A DNA stretch of 64,000 bases from Planctomycetaceae bacterium (GTDB taxonomy: Bacteria; Planctomycetota; Planctomycetia; Planctomycetales; Planctomycetaceae): positions 159,284 to 223,283 of the forward strand of contig JANSXP010000004.1 of NCBI GenBank assembly GCA_024742875.1, written 5' to 3'. The notes under the pieces were generated by a model. That model searched no databases, was not told the origin of the DNA, and saw nothing but the letters and a program-made list of their open reading frames with translations. Shown piece by piece: positions 29,500 to 38,132 of the stretch. Position numbers and translations under genes: made by a program. Position 1 is the stretch's first letter. Each line of letters starts with the position of its first letter.

Positions 29500-30179
29500 A
29501 TGAATTTCCGAATCACCATCCTCCCACTGACTCTTTTGCTCACCATCCCACACTCGGCGAACGCGCTGGATGTCATCACCAGATCGAACTCAACAACCGG
29601 CTTCTTCGACGAGTCAAGTGAGGTGCGGACATTCGAATTTTCGAGCAGTGACTTTTCTTCCTCCTCATTAGTCACTGATGTGAGCGTGTCCGTCACGTTT
29701 GCGAAAAGTGACAACGACTCTTCGTGGCGGAAGATGAGCCGCTCGGCACGGGAACCCCGTGGCTGGACGAAATTCAGTTGCAGCTGACCAGCCCGTCCGG
29801 GACCACAGTCACACTCATCGACTTTAACACGTTTGACTCTAGCTCGGCTGGTTTTCGCGGGACCATCACATTTGATCAGTCCGCCACTCTGGCTGTCGAC
29901 TTCGATACATCGCAGTTGATGAGTGGCACGTTTCGTCCGGTCGGCAGCGCGATCGAGGGACTCGAGCTTCTCAACGGCGAATCTGCAGTCGGGGAATGGA
30001 GCCTGAGCGTGGCGGATTCCGTTGGGGGAGATGGACTGAGCTTTTACGACGCATCTTTGCAAGTGACATCTGTGCCGGAACCAGCGGCCCTCTGGTTGAT
30101 CTTTGCAATGGGCCCGCTGGCACTGATCGCTCGATATCGATCCAGCCGACAGTTTGCCGCTCAGGCTGGTCCGCGCTAG
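29500..30179 (+). pseudogene. PEP-CTERM protein gene interrupted by a frameshift
   Basis: Frame 1 from ATG 29500 gives a signal peptide (MNFRITILPLTLLLTIPHSANA) and a beta-rich N-terminus ending around SVTFAKSDNDSS. It then falls into a junk tail and stops at 29787. The continuation GTGTPWLDEIQLQLTSPSG, typical of P-proprotein-like beta domains, is in the -1 frame. That frame runs to VPEPAALW plus a membrane helix and basic tail, the PEP-CTERM signal. The shift point lies near 29716-29725. No slippery heptamer is visible. A sequencing error or a decayed gene is more likely than programmed shifting. GGAGAA precedes the start. Confidence 0.8.
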
Positions 30180-30212
30180 CTTCACAACGCGAGGCGGTTA
30201 GCCGTAAAGAGC

Positions 30213-30638
30213 CTACACCTCATCGTCAGGATCGAATTCGCTGTCCAGGTGGGAATGCAGCTGCTGTTGCACATGATCAGGCAGTTGGGCAAATCCCTCG
30301 TGGTCTTCGAACCACATCCCACCTGCCAGCATGACCCGAACGGCTTCGGCCTCATCAATCAGGTCCGGCTCCGCATAGCGGGCATAGATCCAGTTTCCCT
30401 TGTGGGAATACCACAGCTTGTCGTTGATTCGAATCGCACGCGTGGTTTCGAACCACTGCCCGTTTTTGATTCTCAGTCGCACATCAATCTCCCTGCCCGC
30501 AAATCCTGTGAAACGTCCGGCCTTCAAAAAGTGCTGGGATGCCCACTGGTCGTCGGATACACCCAGTGAACGGCCCAGGCGGCCGAATCGGAATCGAATC
30601 AGCACCCTCGACCACCCGCAATGACACGTGAACGACAT
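30213..30638 (-). CDS. Hypothetical protein, 141 residues
   Basis: No family recognised. ATG 30638 has GGAG nine bases upstream. The N-terminus is short with CHC (MSFTCHCGWSRV); the middle has beta-type segments (GFAGREIDVRLRI, KLWYSHKGNWIYARYAEPDLI). The acidic C-terminus ends EFDPDDEV. It is convergent to the PEP-CTERM pseudogene. Function unknown. Confidence 0.6.
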   Translation of the reverse strand: MSFTCHCGWSRVLIRFRFGRLGRSLGVSDDQWASQHFLKAGRFTGFAGREIDVRLRIKNGQWFETTRAIRINDKLWYSHKGNWIYARYAEPDLIDEAEAVRVMLAGGMWFEDHEGFAQLPDHVQQQLHSHLDSEFDPDDEV

Positions 30639-31153
30639 CACCAGGACTCCAGACGGAGCCAAGCTAAGGGAATGAGGACAATCCCGCACTCGCTCAATTG
30701 AGCTTCACAAACCACCGGCAGATCATAATATGCGACCAGCATAACGCATGGACCTCTCACGGAACGAACCACCCGATGTTTCTTCCGTGAGAGGTTTTTT
30801 CATGCGCCGCATTCCACCAAAGTGCGGCCACAAACGTCCAGACGGTGATATGCAATGCCTCTTCTTTGAGCGGCGCGACATTCGGCACAGCCCTGGGCAA
30901 TTCACTCACGCCGCCTGGTTTCCCGAAGCCGTTGGTCCGTTGTCCTGCCAGTCCTGTCGGTTGTAGGGATTGAAGAGGAGTTCTTCCCGCACCACCGATA
31001 CGTTGTCAATTTGAATCATCGGCTAGTCCGCGTCCGCCGCAAAAAACGGCCCCGCAGCAGCTTCCCGACCTATGTTTCCCTCGAATCAATGCGCCACCAG
31101 TACGGACCCTCGTCGACGGTGGCCACGGAAACAGACCTCGGGAACACGATTCA
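30639..31153. other. Intergenic, 515 bases, upstream of the polysaccharide cluster
   Basis: This holds the orphan terminator at 30753-30800 and probably the promoter of the asnB operon. ORFs overlapping the hairpin (30748 plus, 30723 minus) are dominated by the inverted repeat and not credible. Confidence 0.45.
30753..30800 (+). terminator. Strong orphan Rho-independent terminator
   Basis: CCTCTCACGGAA / TTCCGTGAGAGG is a 12-base-pair perfect stem with an 18-base loop and TTTTTT. It lies on the plus strand where no plus-strand gene ends. It could end a small RNA or attenuate the polysaccharide operon 350 bases downstream. Confidence 0.85.
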
Positions 31154-33097
31154 ATGTGCGGAATTACAGGAGTCCTCTACACAGATCGCCACCGATCGGC
31201 CGATCGTCAGGTCCTGAAGCAGATGGGCGATGCGATCGCCCGTCGCGGGCCTGATGGAGAGGGCTTTTTCCGCGCCAATAACGTGGGGCTTGTGCATCGC
31301 CGCCTGGCCATCATCGACCTTGAAGGGGGCGACCAGCCGATCGCCAATGAGGACGAGTCTCTGCAGGTCGTCTTCAACGGAGAAATTTACAACTACCCTC
31401 AATTGCGGCAGGAACTGGAGTCTCGCGGCCACCAGTTTCGCACAAACTCTGACACAGAAGTTCTCGTTCATCTTTATGAAGAGCATGGCCCCGAGTTGGT
31501 CAATCGCCTGCGTGGCATGTTCGCCTTCGCGCTGTGGGACGCACGGAATCGACATCTGCTGCTGGCTCGTGATCACCTGGGTCAGAAGCCTCTGTTCGTT
31601 TATCGCGATGAGGAAAAGCTGCTGTTCGGTTCCGAGCTGAAGGCCATCCTGGCTCATCCCAATGTCGATCGGTCGATCAGCCCTGCAGCCGTTGAGGACT
31701 ACCTGACGTTTGGCGTGATCCCGGGCGCTCGATCTGTCTTTGAGCGAGTCTGCCGACTGCCGTCCGCGCACTATCTGCTGATCAAAGATCCCACTCACAT
31801 TCCCGAGCCGGTGCGGTACTGGCAGCTGGAATATGAACCACAGGAGGCAGGCAGTGATGCGCAGTGGCAGGAACGGATCGAAGCAGCGATCAGCGACAGC
31901 GTGCAGGCTCACCTGCTGGCCGATGTTCCAGTGGGCGCGTTTCTGAGTGGCGGACTGGACAGCAGTGCAGTGGTGGCGTCTGTGTCTGACCTTGTGAGCG
32001 AGCCACTGCAGACATTTTCCATTGGCTTCCAGGAAAAGAAATACAGCGAACTTCCCTACGCAGAACGGGTGGCTCAGCAATTCGGCACGCAGCACCATGA
32101 GCGAATCGTCACGCCTGATGCGGTCTCAGATCTGGATGATCTGGTCACATTTTACGATGAGCCGTTCGCTGATGCGTCTGCCATTCCCACCATGGCGGTG
32201 GCACGCATGGCGTCCGAATCCGTCAAGGTGTGCCTGTCGGGAGACGGGGGCGATGAGGCCTTTGGCGGTTACGCCCGCTACCTGCACGACCTGAAAGAAG
32301 CCAGGCTTCGAGGTCTGTTGCCGAACTGGTTCCGACGTTCGGCCCTGTCTCCTCTGGCGGCCATCTGGCCAAAAGCCGACTGGCTGCCACGGCCCCTGCG
32401 ACTAAAGTCGTTACTGCAAAACCTGTCCCTGGACCCCGCCGCCGCTTACGCCAACACACTGTCAGCCTGCCGTCGTGGGATGAGGCGACAGCTGCTCAAT
32501 GGAGATTTCCAAAGGCAACTGGGCGGCCATCGCCCGGAGCAGTTCGCCGAAGACGCATTTCAGCTCGGTGGACGCGACGCGTTGTCCGGCATGCTGTCGA
32601 CCGATGTGAACTTTCTCCTGCCGGATGATTTTCTCACCAAAGTCGATCGTGCCAGCATGGCCTTTGGCCTGGAAGTGCGACCACCGCTCATCGACGTGCC
32701 TTTGATGGAACTGGCTGCCCGGATGCCCTCGGCCAGGAAAGTTCGCGGTGGTTCCGGCAAATGGATTCTGAAACAAATCTTCCAGTCGCGTCTGCCCGAC
32801 AGACTGGCACATCGCGGAAAACAGGGTTTCGAACTGCCCGTCGATGAATGGCTGCGAGGGCCGCTGCAGGAGCAGGTGCATGAATTTGTCCTCGCGCCGC
32901 AGGCGCCCATCAATCAATTCGTCGATCACCACTTTGCCAGACGCGTCTACCAGGCGCACTGCCGAAAGACGGGCCGCCACGGACAGCTGATCTGGTCACT
33001 GCTGGTCCTCGGACGCTGGCTGCAAACTTACGGCACAGGCCCTCAGCCGACTGTTGCACGCACACGGCCGGTCACCGCGCAAACTGTGAGCCATTAA
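31154..33097 (+). CDS. asnB: Asparagine synthase (glutamine-hydrolysing), exosortase-system type
   Basis: The 647-residue protein has the N-terminal nucleophile cysteine (MCGITGVLY) of a class II glutamine amidotransferase. ARRGPDGEG and FNGEIYNY motifs follow in the first ~190 residues. The synthetase domain has the PP-loop FLSGGLDSSAVVAS near residue 263 and SGDGGDEAFGGYARY. In exopolysaccharide loci such proteins are thought to amidate sugar carboxyls. It leads a six-gene co-directional set with polymer glycosyltransferases and a FemAB-like gene. That context matches the XrtA/PEP-CTERM-associated amidotransferase rather than free asparagine supply. Confidence 0.92.
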   Translation: MCGITGVLYTDRHRSADRQVLKQMGDAIARRGPDGEGFFRANNVGLVHRRLAIIDLEGGDQPIANEDESLQVVFNGEIYNYPQLRQELESRGHQFRTNSDTEVLVHLYEEHGPELVNRLRGMFAFALWDARNRHLLLARDHLGQKPLFVYRDEEKLLFGSELKAILAHPNVDRSISPAAVEDYLTFGVIPGARSVFERVCRLPSAHYLLIKDPTHIPEPVRYWQLEYEPQEAGSDAQWQERIEAAISDSVQAHLLADVPVGAFLSGGLDSSAVVASVSDLVSEPLQTFSIGFQEKKYSELPYAERVAQQFGTQHHERIVTPDAVSDLDDLVTFYDEPFADASAIPTMAVARMASESVKVCLSGDGGDEAFGGYARYLHDLKEARLRGLLPNWFRRSALSPLAAIWPKADWLPRPLRLKSLLQNLSLDPAAAYANTLSACRRGMRRQLLNGDFQRQLGGHRPEQFAEDAFQLGGRDALSGMLSTDVNFLLPDDFLTKVDRASMAFGLEVRPPLIDVPLMELAARMPSARKVRGGSGKWILKQIFQSRLPDRLAHRGKQGFELPVDEWLRGPLQEQVHEFVLAPQAPINQFVDHHFARRVYQAHCRKTGRHGQLIWSLLVLGRWLQTYGTGPQPTVARTRPVTAQTVSH

Positions 33098-33101
33098 TAC
33101 G

Positions 33102-35708
33102 ATGACCATAACAACCGCAAAATCAGGCACCACCGCACCGGCTGTGACCTGCACGTCCATTCCGTTTGAGCTCGTCAGCTCGTTGACCGCCAAACAGAAG
33201 GGTGTGCCGGTTTGCAGCGGCGTTTGTGTTCCCAAAGGCACTCTGCATGAAGTCGGAGAATGGCTGGTCGAAACTGGCGGCGCTCACCTGCCCGCCCAGA
33301 CGACCGTTCTGAACCGCTGGAGTGACGGGAGCGTGCGGTGGATGCTGGTCCGATTTATGGCTGGCCGCGTGGCACCCGGACGTACGACGGGCATGCTGGT
33401 GCGTCCCGACAAACGGCCACAGCACTTCACGGCACTCACGACACTGCGGCATCACAAAGACGAACTGCTGCTTGAGATTACCGACGCTCACCGAGCCACC
33501 CGAAACACCGCCACGCTGGTCCCCCGACTGTCTGCCGAAAACGGTCAACCACTGGAACTGCAGATCGAATCCGTCACCGAAGACGTGAGCGGAGACGTTT
33601 GCTGTGTGTTTCAGGTGGCCGTCGGCTGCCGACAGGCTCCGGCGATCGGGTTGAACCTGCAGATCGAAATCTGGCCGTCGCATTCGCTGATTCAAACCAG
33701 CGTCACGCTGACCAACACTCGCCGCGCCCGACACCCGGGTGGACTGTGGGATCTTGGCGACGACGGGTCGTTCCACTTTGGTGGACTGCATCTGGAGGTA
33801 CGCCCGGAATTCTCAGCTGACTGCATTCGCTGGCAGAGCGAACCTGACACGACCCCACGGCTGGCCACAGCAGAGCAGTCGATCGACATCGTGCAGCACG
33901 GCAGCGGAGGGCGAAACTGGTCGAGCGGCAATCACGCCGACCGTGACGGGCGGCCGACCGTCAAAGATCGAGGGTACACCGTGTCGTCTCCTCAGGGAAC
34001 ATTTCGTGGCTATCGCACCCAGCCGACCATCACACTGCAATCGTCACAGGGGCAGGTGGAGGTTCGTGTGCCGGAATTCTGGCAACAGTTTCCCGCCAGT
34101 TTGTCGGCCACCGCGGACAAGATTTCCATCGGCCTGTTTCCCACAGCCTGCGGCCCCTATGAACTGCAGGGCGGAGAACAGAAGACGCTGTCGGCGTGGA
34201 CCAGCATCGGCGAAACAGATGGCTCCCCTGACCGCCTGAACTGGATTCATGACACACCGCGTCTGCTGCAGTCTGCGGACTGGGTGCGACGCTGTGCCGT
34301 GTTTGACTGGCTGCCGGAGTCACTCCAGCATGACGACGCAGGACTGAATCGTCTGTCTGATTATCTTTATGAATGCACAACCGGTCAGCGAAGCTTCGAG
34401 AATCGACGTGCCACCATCGATGAATTCGGCTGGCGCAACTTCGGTGATGTGCCGGCGGACCACGAACAAACTCATTACGCTGGCAGCCGTACCGTTGTCT
34501 CTCACTACAACAATCAGTTCGACCTGATCTTTGGAGGCATACAGAACCTGTTTCTCTCCGGCGATATCCGATGGTTTGACCTGTTTGATCCACTCGCGCG
34601 ACATGTGATCGACATTGACATCTATCACACGACCGAAGACCGCAGTTGCTTCAATGGCGGCCTGTTCTGGCACACAGATCACTACGTAGACGCCGCAACG
34701 GCCACGCATCGCACCTACTCAACCGCCAACGCGACCGATGATGGCCATTACGGCGGCGGACCGTCCAACGAACACAACTACACCACGGGCCTGCTGTACT
34801 ACCACTTCCTGACGGGCAATCCGCAGGCCCGGTCAGCCGTGGTATCACTGGCGGACTGGGTCATCAGCATGGATGACGGTTCCAGGACGATCTTTGGCCT
34901 GCTGGATGACGGCCCCACGGGCCTGGCATCGCAGACCAAATACGAAGACTTTCACGGCCCCGGCCGCGGTGTTGGCAATTCCATCAACGCGCTGCTGGAC
35001 GCTTTCATCCTGACTGGCAAAGCCCGCTACGAAGCCAAACTGGAACAGCTGATTCGTCGCGCCGTCCATCCACGGCAAAGCTGCAGTGAACTGCAGCTGG
35101 ACGATGCTGAGAACCGCTGGTCCTACTCGGTCTGCATGACGGCTTTGGGACGCGTGCTGGCTCATCGCCTGGAGTCCGGCCGGAAGGATGAGCTCTACGC
35201 TTACATCCGTGCCACCCTGGAAAACTACGGACGCTGGATGGCTGACAACGAGCGGCCGTCACTGTCAGCCCCTGAACGGCTCGAGTTTCTGACAGAAGCA
35301 TGGGCCGCACAGGACTTTCGCAAGGCCAACGCTCTGAGAATCGCGGCCAGTTGTACGGACGATGCGAGACTGGAAGCACGCATGCGATCCAAAGCCAGCG
35401 AACTCAATGATGCTGCATGGTCGGACCTTTATCAGTTTGAAGACCGGCACTTAACGGCGCGCTGCCTGTCCATCCTGATGACCGAAGGCGTGCGCGACGT
35501 GTTTCACCGCACGTGTTGCCCGGAATATTTTCCACCAGCCGACCAGCCCCATACCTTCGACGACGACTGGGCCATGTTCGTGCCACAAAAACAGCGCGTC
35601 AAACGGCGGCTCAGGAACCCGCTGCAGATGGTTCGGTTGCTCCCGCGACTGCTGCATCCGGGCCGGTGGCGGCAGACAGTCGCCGCCTGGCGACGACACC
35701 TGGGATAG
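33102..35708 (+). CDS. Putative polysaccharide lyase, PcRGLX/YetA-like RIFT-barrel protein
   Basis: An 868-residue protein. The N-terminus matches the RIFT-barrel beginning of the PcRGLX/YetA-like family: FELVSSLTAKQKGVPVCSGV, KGTLHEVGEWLVETGG, LPAQTTVLNRWSDGSVRWML. The middle is beta-rich (LYHxNN-like region reads VVSHYNNQFDLIF). A C-terminal alpha/alpha-toroid-like part (GPTGLASQTKYEDFHGPGRG, ERLEFLTEAWAAQDFRKAN) follows. PcRGLX is an exo-rhamnogalacturonan lyase; substrate here is unknown, and a role in trimming the polymer made by this locus is inferred. There is no signal peptide, which is odd. It starts four bases after asnB. Confidence 0.7.
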   Translation: MTITTAKSGTTAPAVTCTSIPFELVSSLTAKQKGVPVCSGVCVPKGTLHEVGEWLVETGGAHLPAQTTVLNRWSDGSVRWMLVRFMAGRVAPGRTTGMLVRPDKRPQHFTALTTLRHHKDELLLEITDAHRATRNTATLVPRLSAENGQPLELQIESVTEDVSGDVCCVFQVAVGCRQAPAIGLNLQIEIWPSHSLIQTSVTLTNTRRARHPGGLWDLGDDGSFHFGGLHLEVRPEFSADCIRWQSEPDTTPRLATAEQSIDIVQHGSGGRNWSSGNHADRDGRPTVKDRGYTVSSPQGTFRGYRTQPTITLQSSQGQVEVRVPEFWQQFPASLSATADKISIGLFPTACGPYELQGGEQKTLSAWTSIGETDGSPDRLNWIHDTPRLLQSADWVRRCAVFDWLPESLQHDDAGLNRLSDYLYECTTGQRSFENRRATIDEFGWRNFGDVPADHEQTHYAGSRTVVSHYNNQFDLIFGGIQNLFLSGDIRWFDLFDPLARHVIDIDIYHTTEDRSCFNGGLFWHTDHYVDAATATHRTYSTANATDDGHYGGGPSNEHNYTTGLLYYHFLTGNPQARSAVVSLADWVISMDDGSRTIFGLLDDGPTGLASQTKYEDFHGPGRGVGNSINALLDAFILTGKARYEAKLEQLIRRAVHPRQSCSELQLDDAENRWSYSVCMTALGRVLAHRLESGRKDELYAYIRATLENYGRWMADNERPSLSAPERLEFLTEAWAAQDFRKANALRIAASCTDDARLEARMRSKASELNDAAWSDLYQFEDRHLTARCLSILMTEGVRDVFHRTCCPEYFPPADQPHTFDDDWAMFVPQKQRVKRRLRNPLQMVRLLPRLLHPGRWRQTVAAWRRHLG

Positions 35709-35737
35709 ACGTCACCTCTCATTTCACACAGAGACTC

Positions 35738-36943
35738 ATGATTCAGGTCATTTCTGAAAACTCGCCTCCCACCGACACCCGCGTCGTCACCTCTTCGCCA
35801 GACGAGGGGCCGCAGCGGCAGGCGCGGCCAACCGTTTGTCACGTCATTCACGCGCTGGGCGTGGGGGGCGCTGAAATGCTGGTTGACGTAATGGTACGCC
35901 GGCTCAACCCGGACTATCGCTGCGTGATTGCCGTGCTCGACGAAATAGGCGAACTGGGCGAACGGCTGCGTGCAGACGGTTTCACGGTGGAACACCTGCA
36001 GCGACAACCTGGCATTGATCGCGGTTGCGCAAAGCGTCTGGACGCCTTTGCCCGAAGGGAGCACGTCAGCCTGCTGCACGCCCATCAATACACCCCATTT
36101 TTTCAATCGATGCTCAGTCGCGGGCTGACGGGAACTCGCCCGGTGCTGCTGACAGAACACGGGCGACACGTGCCCGATCTGCCCAGCCGCAAACGCAGCC
36201 TTGTGAACCGCCTGCTGCTGCGAAAACAGGACCGCCTGATTGGCTGTGGTGCCGCCGTGCGGCAGGCGCTTATTGACAACGAAGGGCTGCCCGCTCAGCG
36301 GGTTGACGTGATCTACAACGGTGTGGATCTGAATGCGTTTTCGCAGGCGGCTGCCCATGCACGCACACGCATACGCCGCGAATTCGGCTTCAAAGATGAC
36401 GACTTCGTGGCCGTCCAGGTGGCCCGGCTGCATAAGCTGAAAGATCACCAGACCGCACTGGAGACAATCGAGGTGGCAAGACGCACTCACCCGAATGTCC
36501 GCCTGCTGATTGTTGGCGAAGGTGAGGAACGAGCGGCCATCGAAGCAGACATCAGGCAGAAGAATCTTGAGTGCCATGTCCGACTGGCCGGCAGTCGCAG
36601 TGATGTGGCGGATCTGCTGGCGGCGGCGGACACGTTTCTGATGAGCAGTATCAGCGAGGGCATTCCGCTGACGATTATTGAAGCGATGGCCGCCGAGCTG
36701 CCCGTGGTTTCCACGGCCGTTGGTGGCATCCCTGAAATGATTACGAGCGGACAAAACGGTTTTCTGGCTCCCGCCCGACAGCCGGCCGAGCTGTCGCGGT
36801 GTCTCGTCAGCCTGGCACAATCACCTGCGCTGCGCCGAAAGGTCGGAGCGGCCGGCCGTCGCACGGCGGAGGAACAGTTCTCGCTGGACAGCATGCTCAA
36901 TGGCTATCGCCGTCTCTACCAGGAGATGATCCATGTCGGCTGA
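35738..36943 (+). CDS. Glycosyltransferase family 4 protein
   Basis: A 401-residue GT4-type enzyme with the GT-B fold. VCHVIHALGVGGAEML is the donor-proximal N-terminal loop, LLHAHQYTPFF the acceptor region, and FLMSSISEGIPLTIIEAMA the characteristic E-x7-E segment. It transfers a sugar from an activated nucleotide to the growing polymer or lipid. ATG 35738 begins the family sequence; the track start overlaps the previous gene in another frame. Its final bases overlap the next glycosyltransferase start (ATGTCGGCTGA). Confidence 0.9.
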   Translation: MIQVISENSPPTDTRVVTSSPDEGPQRQARPTVCHVIHALGVGGAEMLVDVMVRRLNPDYRCVIAVLDEIGELGERLRADGFTVEHLQRQPGIDRGCAKRLDAFARREHVSLLHAHQYTPFFQSMLSRGLTGTRPVLLTEHGRHVPDLPSRKRSLVNRLLLRKQDRLIGCGAAVRQALIDNEGLPAQRVDVIYNGVDLNAFSQAAAHARTRIRREFGFKDDDFVAVQVARLHKLKDHQTALETIEVARRTHPNVRLLIVGEGEERAAIEADIRQKNLECHVRLAGSRSDVADLLAAADTFLMSSISEGIPLTIIEAMAAELPVVSTAVGGIPEMITSGQNGFLAPARQPAELSRCLVSLAQSPALRRKVGAAGRRTAEEQFSLDSMLNGYRRLYQEMIHVG

Positions 36944-38132
36944 ACAACCTCAATCACTGGTTGTCTTTTCAGACGACTGGGGGCGCCATCCGTCTTCATG
37001 CCAGCACCTGATTCGTCAGCTGCTGCCCGACTACCGCGTGCTGTGGGTGAACACCATTGGCACACGGGCGCCACGACTGGACTGGAACACCGTCAAACGA
37101 GTGGCCGAAAAACTCAGGCAGTGGGGGCGCACGCCTGATGCTGAGCCGACCGAGACTCACGGCAGCCTCGAAGTGACCAATCCCCGAATGTGGCCCTGGT
37201 TCACTCGCGCGGCCGATCGACGTCTCAACGCGTGGCTGCTGGAACGTCAGCTGGCACCTCAAATTCGCCAGTTGCCAGGCCCAGTGACAGCCCTGACCAC
37301 ACTCCCCATTACGGCCGACCTGACAGATCGTCTGCCCGTCGATCGCTGGGTGTATTACTGTGTGGACGACTTCAGCGAATGGCCAGGCCTGGACGCACAA
37401 ACCCTGCGCACAATGGATGACGACATGATTGCCCGGGCGGATCAAATTGTGGCCGTGAGCGAACATCTGCAGACAATCATCGCACGCCACGCTCGCGACA
37501 GTTCGCTGCTCACGCACGGCGTCGATCTGGAGCACTGGATGACCGTCATGCCTGACCAGAGTCGCGATGGTGCCGGCGGATTTCCCGATCTGCCTGGCGG
37601 CCCACTGGCCGTATTCTGGGGAGTGATTGACCGGCGACTGGATACAGCCATGCTAACCGCATTGTCTCGCGAACTGCACGAGGGACACATTGTCCTGGCC
37701 GGTCCGCAGCAGGACCCGGACCCCGCCATCATGAGCCTGCCAAACGTGATGACCACAGGCCCTGTGCCGTTCGACCGGCTCCCAGCGCTGGCCGCCAGAG
37801 CCGATGTGCTCGTCATGCCATACGCCGATCTGCCCGTCACACGTGCCATGCAGCCTTTGAAGATGAAAGAGTACCTGGCCACGGGCCGTCCCGTGGTCGT
37901 CAGTGAGTTGCCGGCTGTGGCCGCCTGGCAGGACTGCATGGACGTTTGCCGTACGGCCGAGGAGTTCGCGTCGGCGGTGCGGGCCGCTGTCACCGCTGGA
38001 CTGCCGGCTGCCCAGCAATCAGCCAGAAAACGCCTGCAGCAGGAAAGCTGGGCGGCGAAAGCAAAAATGCTTCAGCAGACTCTGTGTCGGCAGGATGTTC
38101 CCCTCAAACAGCAGCTCGTCTGCACTCCCTGA
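36933..38132 (+). CDS. Glycosyltransferase (TuaH-like)
   Basis: A 399-residue GT-B-like protein. The start LVVFSDDWGRHPSSCQHL is distinctive of sugar transferases in exosortase-type loci. Later motifs include YYCVDDFSEWPGLD and GPVPFDRLPALAARADVLVMPY, then MQPLKMKEYLATGRPVVVSELPAV, the usual nucleotide-sugar-binding half. The start overlaps the preceding stop by 11 bases, indicating coupled translation. Donor and acceptor cannot be read from the sequence. Confidence 0.85.
   Translation: MSAEQPQSLVVFSDDWGRHPSSCQHLIRQLLPDYRVLWVNTIGTRAPRLDWNTVKRVAEKLRQWGRTPDAEPTETHGSLEVTNPRMWPWFTRAADRRLNAWLLERQLAPQIRQLPGPVTALTTLPITADLTDRLPVDRWVYYCVDDFSEWPGLDAQTLRTMDDDMIARADQIVAVSEHLQTIIARHARDSSLLTHGVDLEHWMTVMPDQSRDGAGGFPDLPGGPLAVFWGVIDRRLDTAMLTALSRELHEGHIVLAGPQQDPDPAIMSLPNVMTTGPVPFDRLPALAARADVLVMPYADLPVTRAMQPLKMKEYLATGRPVVVSELPAVAAWQDCMDVCRTAEEFASAVRAAVTAGLPAAQQSARKRLQQESWAAKAKMLQQTLCRQDVPLKQQLVCTP

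Noticed and set aside
29700-29730. Programmed -1 frameshifting at the PEP-CTERM gene
   Set aside because: No slippery heptamer or downstream pseudoknot is visible; a lesion or sequencing error is simpler.
29157-30185. Minus-strand ORF of 342 residues over the PEP-CTERM gene
   Set aside because: It is antisense to a clearly coding region (signal peptide and PEP-CTERM tail) and has random composition.
30748-30966. Plus-strand ORF of 72 residues over the orphan terminator
   Set aside because: It is formed by the inverted repeat and its loop; there is no ribosome binding site or plausible protein.
35504-36820. Minus-strand ORF of 438 residues
   Set aside because: It is the antisense shadow of two real glycosyltransferase/lyase genes, without any motif.
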